Assembly (NCBI GenBank): GCA_964632845.1
Contig: CAZWDU010000002.1
Coordinates: forward strand, 62,001-126,000
DNA from: JAOZHU01 sp964632845
GTDB lineage: Archaea; Thermoproteota; Bathyarchaeia; Bathyarchaeales; Bathycorpusculaceae
DNA length: 64,000 nt
Direction of reading: 5' to 3'
The notes below the pieces were generated by a model. That model was not told the DNA's origin and did no database searches. It saw nothing but the letters and a program-made list of their open reading frames with translations. This document shows, in pieces, positions 58,994-64,000 of the stretch. Position numbers and translations under genes: made by a program. The first letter of the stretch is position 1, and every line of letters begins with the position of its first letter.

Positions 58994-59155
58994 ATGATTA
59001 ACAACCCAGTCAACTGCACATGCCCCAAGAAGAAATGCCCCAGACACGGAAAATGCCAAGAATGCAAAGAACACCACGCGAAAAAGAATAAACTTCCCCA
59101 CTGCATGCGAAAAAGCCTGCTGCAACCCTTGCTAAGGCACCGCACTCAGAAGTAA
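58994..59155 (+). CDS. 53-residue Cys-rich protein
   Basis: The pattern CTCPKKKCPRHGKCQECKEHH then PHC matches a small family I recall from anaerobic bacteria and archaea (C-x-C...CPRHG-x-C-x2-C-x3-H...C). It has seven Cys and four His, so a metal site is likely. It sits 4 bp after the membrane-protein gene and probably shares its operon. Confidence 0.55.
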   Translation: MINNPVNCTCPKKKCPRHGKCQECKEHHAKKNKLPHCMRKSLLQPLLRHRTQK

Positions 59156-59315
59156 AAACACCGAACGCACAGAAAAAAAAGATTAAACGAAAGACGACCA
59201 CACTCGCGTAAATTGTAGTCACCCACTTACACATGGCAACTTACCAGTAAATTAGGCGCCAAGCGTCATTTTCAAGCACAGAATTTTTTAGGCATAAACT
59301 CCCATAATATGGGGC

Positions 59316-60038
59316 ATGACTAAGCAGTTGTTACACGGCACGTTGGCAAAGTACTACGACAGAATCTACTCGTTCAAAGATTACTTAGACGAGGCTGTCC
59401 GCATACAGAACCTCATTATGAAATATTCAGAGTCAGGCGGAAACACGCTTCTGGATGTTGCCTGCGGCACTGGGCGGCACCTTAAGCATTTGAAAGATGA
59501 TTTTTCATGCATGGGCGTTGACGCCAGCAAGGCTATGCTTAAAATTGCCCGAAAAAACGTGAAAGGCGTTACGTTTAAAGAGGCAGACATGAAAAGCCTG
59601 AAGCTTGGAAAACAATTTGACGTAATCACATGCTTGCTCAGTTCCATAGGCTACGTGAAAACCTATTCAAACCTGAACAAAACCATTCATAACTTCGCTA
59701 AGCACCTCAAGAAAGGTGGCATAGCGCTTATTGAACCGTCGGACGCAAACTCTTACTACGTGAAAGGCGAACCCCGTATCACAGTTTACGACGGAAAAGA
59801 CGCGAAAATCGCAAGAGTCAACGTTGTTAAAATGAGGCAAGCCACAGCGCTTCTTAACATGCACATCACTATAGCTGAAAAAGGAAAAGACGCCAACTAC
59901 TTCATGGACACGCATGAACTGGGGCTTTTCGGAATCAACAAGACGCTGGGCATCATGAAAGAGGCAGGGTTCAAATCGAAATACCTTAAGAACGGCTTGA
60001 TGCCTGGAAGAGAACTGTTCATAGGAATCAAAAAATAG
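59316..60038 (+). CDS. Class I SAM-dependent methyltransferase
   Basis: A 240-residue protein with NTLLDVACGTGRHLKHLK (motif I), MGVDASKAML (motif II), DVITCLLSSIGY (motif IV) and KHLKKGGIALIEPS. The closest general type is the small-molecule methyltransferase family (Methyltransf_25). The substrate is unknown. Stand-alone and convergent with the winged-helix gene. Confidence 0.87.
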   Translation: MTKQLLHGTLAKYYDRIYSFKDYLDEAVRIQNLIMKYSESGGNTLLDVACGTGRHLKHLKDDFSCMGVDASKAMLKIARKNVKGVTFKEADMKSLKLGKQFDVITCLLSSIGYVKTYSNLNKTIHNFAKHLKKGGIALIEPSDANSYYVKGEPRITVYDGKDAKIARVNVVKMRQATALLNMHITIAEKGKDANYFMDTHELGLFGINKTLGIMKEAGFKSKYLKNGLMPGRELFIGIKK

Positions 60039-60052
60039 CGAAAAGTAGTTCG

Positions 60053-60376
60053 TTATTCTGGGAGTCTCTCAGCAATCTGCTTGATGTTTCTCCGATACTG
60101 CTTGAACGCTTCGCGTCCTTTCTTCGTGAGCGCAAGCGCCGTGTGCGGCTTTCTGTCGAGGAATTCCTTGGTTATTTCGACGTATCCCGCGTCTTCTAGC
60201 TTGCTTAAATGAGCCGATAGGTTTCCCGGCGTCATCTGTGTTTGGCGTTGAAGAAAAAGGAAGTCTGCGCTTTGAATGACGTAGAGTTGAGCCATTATCA
60301 TTAGCCTGCTGGGTTCGTGTATTAATCGGTCTATGTCTTGGATGTTGGCATCATCATTCGGCAATGGCTTTGTCAC
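60053..60376 (-). CDS. Winged-helix regulator (ArsR/MarR-like)
   Basis: A 107-residue protein: HEPSRLMIMAQLYVI, LQRQTQMTPGNLSAHLSKLEDAGY in outline (residues 42-65) and a wing KEFLDRKPHTALALT. It overlaps the upstream membrane-protein gene by 23 bp. The start is GTG 60376, or TTG 60364, which is well placed behind AGGTGA. A 24-bp perfect palindrome upstream of the operon is its likely binding site. Confidence 0.85.
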   Translation of the reverse strand: MTKPLPNDDANIQDIDRLIHEPSRLMIMAQLYVIQSADFLFLQRQTQMTPGNLSAHLSKLEDAGYVEITKEFLDRKPHTALALTKKGREAFKQYRRNIKQIAERLPE

Positions 60377-60983
60377 CTTTCAGCGGATACTTTTTAACGA
60401 AATTGATAAGCAGAGTAACCCCCGTTCCCATTACTATACTTCCCAGTGCCAACAGTATGTACGCAAAGAAGATGCCTGTGAAATGTCCGATAACAAGAGC
60501 CGTCAGCGATATCACGCCGTATGCGTATAGGCGTTTAAGTCCCATTGAATAGCCAAAGAGCAGGCAAACAGCTAAGCTCCCGATGCCCAAGACGAGCAGT
60601 CCGTTTTGAAAGATTATATCCAGCCACTCTCGAGACCCGCCTTGAGAGACTGCCAAAGTGAAGGCGAAGAATGCTCCTAAGCCAGCAACCATCAGCCCTA
60701 AGAAAATTGCGAATAGTTTGTTTGTGCCTCGTATTCCAAAATTCACATAGCCTATGCGGGGCAAGGTAATCTTTCGTTTCGCCGCAATCCACACCGGCAG
60801 CACGATAGCTATTAGGACAGCGGGCAGTGTAAGTCCAATTCCAAAATCCCACGCCGTGTCCAGCCAAATTCCCAAGCTAAATCCTAGGATGTACACGGCG
60901 ATTACTATGTCAAGCAGACCGTCTTGATGATACGACATGTATGCCTTTCGTTCGATTTCCTTTAGGTTTGGTCCGTCAGTCAC
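60354..60983 (-). CDS. Six-helix membrane protein coupled to a winged-helix regulator
   Basis: A 209-residue protein with six hydrophobic segments (DIVIAVYILGFSLGIWLD first). The N-terminus, KEIERKAYMSYHQDGLLD, is shared with archaeal membrane proteins that pair with such regulators. The start GTG 60983 follows GAGGTGAT by 7 nt, decisive against GTG 60992. Function unknown; possibly a sensor or antagonist of the regulator. Confidence 0.72.
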   Translation of the reverse strand: MTDGPNLKEIERKAYMSYHQDGLLDIVIAVYILGFSLGIWLDTAWDFGIGLTLPAVLIAIVLPVWIAAKRKITLPRIGYVNFGIRGTNKLFAIFLGLMVAGLGAFFAFTLAVSQGGSREWLDIIFQNGLLVLGIGSLAVCLLFGYSMGLKRLYAYGVISLTALVIGHFTGIFFAYILLALGSIVMGTGVTLLINFVKKYPLKGDKAIAE

Positions 60984-61016
60984 TAAAATCACCTCGATAA
61001 TACATGCAGCTTTCTA

Positions 61017-61054
61017 ACTTATAAAACTTTGTATTGCAAAGTACTTTGCAATAC
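61017..61054 (-). promoter_or_regulatory. 24-bp perfect palindrome and TATA of the membrane-protein/regulator operon
   Basis: GTATTGCAAAGT at 61031-61042 is followed by its exact reverse complement to 61054. On the minus strand the palindrome ends about 7 bp before TTTATAAG (61024-61017), the TATA box, about 35 bp upstream of the GTG at 60983. Its position over the BRE suggests repression of initiation or, if just upstream, activation. Confidence 0.65.
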
Positions 61055-61207
61055 ATAACAACTTCAAAATTCGCCCCCTTCATCCATACACCTGAAGCAC
61101 CCGCTTCCGCTTAAACAAAGAAACCGCGAATAACCTACCGATTACAAAACCTAACGCCTTCTCGAATTGCTACGTCGCAGACTCACAATCCTTGCGTAAT
61201 AAGCGCG

Positions 61208-61468
61208 TTACAACGCGTATTTTTTGCCTACGCTGAGTTTCTTCTTAATAGCCTCAATTACCTCTTCTTTTTCAGCCAAAACTTTAAGCCAAAACTCAAA
61301 CTCCGCCTTCGAGACTTCCTTCAAGATTCCAGCTTGGTCGCCAGCGTAGTACACTGCGGAGCCCAACGGCACCGTAAGCAACTTGACGTAGAAAATTCGG
61401 TGTTCAATCGTTAATTTGGAGGAGCAGCCTTCTTTTTCGCCTTCAGCGTAATCCACTTCATAGTCCAT
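61208..61468 (-). CDS. Hypothetical protein
   Basis: An 86-residue acidic protein. KLTIEHRIFYVKLLTVPLG is followed by a helical C-terminus (KAEFEFWLKVLAEKEEVIEAI) given here by its start; residues 54-74. No motif and one Cys. It stands alone between the operon operator region and the cysteine-synthase-like gene. Confidence 0.45.
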   Translation of the reverse strand: MDYEVDYAEGEKEGCSSKLTIEHRIFYVKLLTVPLGSAVYYAGDQAGILKEVSKAEFEFWLKVLAEKEEVIEAIKKKLSVGKKYAL

Positions 61469-61619
61469 AGTTACACATCCATCTAACCGCTTACCGTTAT
61501 TTATTCACTTAAAGCTTACCATATAAAAACAAGACCGCTCGCTTTAGCCGTCAGCAGTCTGAAGCAGAATAGACTTTAAATGCCTTCGCGCTACCATCTT
61601 GACTGCGGAGAGACACGCA

Positions 61620-62501
61620 ATGCACAGAGCAAGCCACATCTTCGACTTGATAGGACAGACACCGATGGTTAGAATAAACAAGATGAACCCAAATCCCAAC
61701 GTGGAAATTTACGCAAAGCTAGAATGGTTCAACCCGATGGGTTCCCTGAAGGACAGAATAGCCTTGAGCATGATAGAAAAAGCCGAGGAAGAAGGCAAGC
61801 TAACCAAAGACAAAGTGATTTTAGAGGCAACCTCTGGAAACACAGGCATAAGCGTCGCGTGGGTCGCTGCTCTAAAAGGCTACAAATGCCTAATTGTTTT
61901 GCCAAACTCTGTTTCCGAAGAACGCAAGAAAATCCTGAAAGCCTTAGGCGCTGAACTGTTTTTCGTCTCAAGCGAAGCAGAAGCCGTTAAAACAGCAAGA
62001 GCGAAAGCGAAGAACACGCAGTACTTTATGACGGACCAATTTGCGAACGAAATGAACTGGAAAACTCACTACGAGACTACTGGCGAGGAAATCTGGAAGC
62101 AAACTGAAGGAAAAATAACCCACTTTGTCGCAGGCATCGGAACTTCAGGAACCATAATGGGTGTAGCAAGAAAACTGAAGGAACTCAAAAAAAGCATTCA
62201 GATAGTGGGCGTACAGCCTTCTCGCCCGCACAACAAGCAACAGGGACTGATTAACCTGCAGGAGTTCTGTCCCGAAATCTGCAAACATGATGAAGTGGAT
62301 GAGATGGTCATGGTTGACGATGAAGACGCTTTCAGAACAGCCCGTGCCCTTCTCCTGCAAGAAGGCTTATTCGCTGGTATATCTTCAGGGTCAACGATGT
62401 GGTGCGCCATTCAGAAAGCCAAAGCAATAAAACAAGGTTTAATTGTAACAGTTTTCGGAGACCACGGCTTTAAGTATTTGAGCACAAATCTTTTCGGCTG
62501 A
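61620..62501 (+). CDS. Cysteine-synthase-family PLP enzyme
   Basis: A 293-residue fold type II PLP enzyme: LIGQTPMVRI, the PLP lysine in NPMGSLKDRIAL, TSGNTG (carboxylate loop), GTSGTIMGVA (phosphate loop) and the terminal FGDHGFKYLSTNLF. It fits O-acetylserine or O-phosphoserine sulfhydrylase (CysK/CysM) or cystathionine-beta-synthase cores. With serA and glyA elsewhere in the window, cysteine formation from serine derivatives is plausible. GGAGA precedes ATG 61620. Confidence 0.87.
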   Translation: MHRASHIFDLIGQTPMVRINKMNPNPNVEIYAKLEWFNPMGSLKDRIALSMIEKAEEEGKLTKDKVILEATSGNTGISVAWVAALKGYKCLIVLPNSVSEERKKILKALGAELFFVSSEAEAVKTARAKAKNTQYFMTDQFANEMNWKTHYETTGEEIWKQTEGKITHFVAGIGTSGTIMGVARKLKELKKSIQIVGVQPSRPHNKQQGLINLQEFCPEICKHDEVDEMVMVDDEDAFRTARALLLQEGLFAGISSGSTMWCAIQKAKAIKQGLIVTVFGDHGFKYLSTNLFG

Positions 62502-62711
62502 AGGGGCATCCACTTTTCTTTTAGAAATTCTGGTGGCTGCAATGGCTTTGAAGGTGAAATTCAAGCTCTCACCGAAGTGGAGCCATTAAGAGCAAGTTTA
62601 AAGGAAAGCTCATGTCAGTGGCTGAAGAGCAAACGTGGCAATACTTTTATATTCTCTTTGGGATTTATTGAACAAGCCGTTTTTCCATTTTTCGGTTGTA
62701 GGGGTATTTAT

Positions 62712-63245
62712 ATGAAAAAAGAAGGAGACGAGATTCGCCGCCGATTTCCGCGTATTGTTATGAACTCGATAATGGCAATTATCTTTTGGGTCATCAGCAT
62801 TTACGTTCCTCCGACGCTCAAGAGCATAACTATTCCGGGAATCGGTGCTGACGCCTCCTTGCTGATGTGGATTCTCACAATAGTGATTATGGGGATTTTT
62901 CTGATACGCGTTTTATCAGACGCGTTGGTGCTGGGCGACATATTCACCGATTTGCTGGTGAGGCGGCTAGGCGTTAAAGAGGAAAGATCACCTAAAAGAG
63001 CCGCAAGAGAACTCGTTTACATAATAATCATAGTGCTTGTGATAACAGCCATATCGCCGCTTTTATCCACTGTTCAAGATTATGGATACTACTTCACAGT
63101 CGTAGCAACCTACGTTGGACTTGGCTTAGTTATCGTTTTAATTTATGACATCGGCAGAATAATATACAAGATTATTGAGGAGAAAGCCGAAACAGTTGCT
63201 GACCGCTTGGTAGACGCAGTGCAAAAGAACAAGAACAGTGGGTGA
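62712..63245 (+). CDS. Four-helix membrane protein
   Basis: A 177-residue protein with four helices, a basic start (KKEGDEIRRRFPR) and a cytoplasmic loop (RRLGVKEERSPKRAARE), ending in an amphipathic helix (KIIEEKAETVADRLVDAVQ). No family recognised. The ATG at 62712 follows GTAGGGG; earlier in-frame codons from 62577 are unlike a protein. It ends 2 bp before the ion transporter gene, so they form an operon. Confidence 0.6.
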   Translation: MKKEGDEIRRRFPRIVMNSIMAIIFWVISIYVPPTLKSITIPGIGADASLLMWILTIVIMGIFLIRVLSDALVLGDIFTDLLVRRLGVKEERSPKRAARELVYIIIIVLVITAISPLLSTVQDYGYYFTVVATYVGLGLVIVLIYDIGRIIYKIIEEKAETVADRLVDAVQKNKNSG

Positions 63246-63247
63246 AC

Positions 63248-64000
63248 ATGGATACAGTCGTCATAGTTCTGCTGCTCACTTACATTCTAATACTGCTCAT
63301 CTCAATCCTTGAACTAACTTCCTTATCCGTCGCCGCGTTAATTGGAGCATTACTTACTGCTTGGTTCGGAATCCAGTATGGCGCATTCACGTATGATGAA
63401 GCGTTAGGCTTCATAGATTTCAGACTTCTCATACTTTTAATCGGCACAATGATTGTGGTGGAAGTAGCTAAAAGAAGCGGCTTGTTCAACGTGTTCGCGT
63501 TGTATGCCATCAAGTTTTCTGGAGGGCATCCTGGCAGACTTTTCGTCGCTATCTGCCTCGTTGCCGCTCTTGTTTCAATGTTCCTAAGCGACCCAACGGC
63601 GATGCTGCTTGTTGCAGCAGCCACAGTGACTATAACGAAAATGTTGAACTATGATCCCACACCGTATTTTTTGTCCGCTGCTATAATGATTAATCTCGGC
63701 GGAACCAGCACGTTGATAGGTTCAGTAAGCAACATGATTATCGGCATAGACGCGGGGCTAAGCTTCTCGGATTTCCTCAGCTACATGGGCGTATGCGAAA
63801 TAATCCTGTGGGCACTAACGATTATAGCGCTTTATTTCGTTTTCAAGTCAAGACTCGGCGAAAACAGAGTTTTGCCCGAATTCCATCCTAAGGAAAGCAT
63901 AAAAGACAAGAAACTCTTCTACAGATCCCTCTTAGTCCTCGTTATCATGATCATACTTTTCCTGACTTTGGACGCGATAGGCATAGGACCTGAAGCAGTA
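63248..64000 (+). CDS. ArsB/NhaD-type ion transporter (3'-truncated by window edge)
   Basis: An open frame of 251 residues running off the window. Motifs: LELTSLSVAALIGALL, FIDFRLLILLIGTMIVV, LSDPTAMLL and LGGTSTLIGSVSNMIIG, the latter two the re-entrant hairpin signatures of the ion transporter superfamily (ArsB, NhaD, CitM/SLC13). It could export arsenite, exchange Na+/H+ or carry dicarboxylates; the loss of the C-terminus hinders a choice. GGTGA precedes the ATG. Coupled to the four-helix membrane protein. Confidence 0.85.
   Translation, partial: MDTVVIVLLLTYILILLISILELTSLSVAALIGALLTAWFGIQYGAFTYDEALGFIDFRLLILLIGTMIVVEVAKRSGLFNVFALYAIKFSGGHPGRLFVAICLVAALVSMFLSDPTAMLLVAAATVTITKMLNYDPTPYFLSAAIMINLGGTSTLIGSVSNMIIGIDAGLSFSDFLSYMGVCEIILWALTIIALYFVFKSRLGENRVLPEFHPKESIKDKKLFYRSLLVLVIMIILFLTLDAIGIGPEAV

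Noticed and set aside
1..64000. CRISPR arrays, insertion sequences, rRNA genes
   Set aside because: No regularly spaced repeats, transposase motifs or rRNA signatures were seen on reading both strands.

Overview
The window is archaeal. It carries archaeal or eukaryote-type information genes (aIF1A, ribosomal proteins L35Ae and L38e, a YchF-like GTPase with TGS domain, Dph6), TATA/BRE-type promoters, frequent GTG and TTG starts, and strong GGAGG or GGGGAT ribosome-binding sites in front of some genes. The set of Cys-rich mini-proteins, PadR/MarR/winged-helix regulators and an anaerobic energy cluster fits a strictly anaerobic TACK-group archaeon. My best guess is Bathyarchaeia; that is inferred from gene content, and no 16S is present.

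Layout. 1-1.3 kb: end of a metal ABC importer. 1.4-7.1 kb: flavodoxin, two divergent UbiA prenyltransferases, a LysW-like protein, aIF1A and L35Ae. 7.1-10.6 kb: methylglyoxal synthase, then feoB, feoA and a DtxR-type regulator. 10.7-17.3 kb: glyA-serA, dph6 overlapping a glutamine amidotransferase, a Lon-family protease and a desulforedoxin-like protein. 18.6-28.2 kb: a ten-gene complex I-like cluster (A, B, CD, H, I, J, K, L, M, N). Its catalytic subunit keeps all four cysteines of a [NiFe] site and its small subunit has the hydrogenase CxxC instead of the complex I tandem Cys pair, so I read it as an energy-converting membrane hydrogenase with a complex I subunit set. 28.2-38.8 kb: purine salvage (apt, mtnP), a DUF255 protein, and a MacB-like ABC exporter translationally coupled to a membrane-anchored HtrA protease, with divergent regulator and membrane-protein genes.

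38.87-43.66 kb is an accessory island tied to tRNA-Gly(GCC). A decayed 5' tRNA-Gly piece lies at its left edge, the intact tRNA inside, and a 50-bp copy of the tRNA 3' half 1.24 kb further on. The cargo is unrelated genes (FkbM methyltransferase, YdeI-like, Hcp-like, uracil-DNA-glycosylase-like, AN1-TM-CAP), and a 14-bp motif recurs in the four intergenic spaces left of the intact tRNA.

44-52 kb: thiolase, YchF-like GTPase, twin stand-alone RAM-domain proteins, tRNA-Val, NERD protein and L38e. 52-55 kb: secreted beta-helix protein and a JAMM peptidase. 55.2-64 kb: tRNA-Ser, regulators with visible operators, a B12/radical-SAM enzyme, methyltransferase, a cysteine-synthase-like enzyme, and the start of an ion transporter cut by the window edge. 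I saw no rRNA, CRISPR array, intact integrase or insertion sequence.
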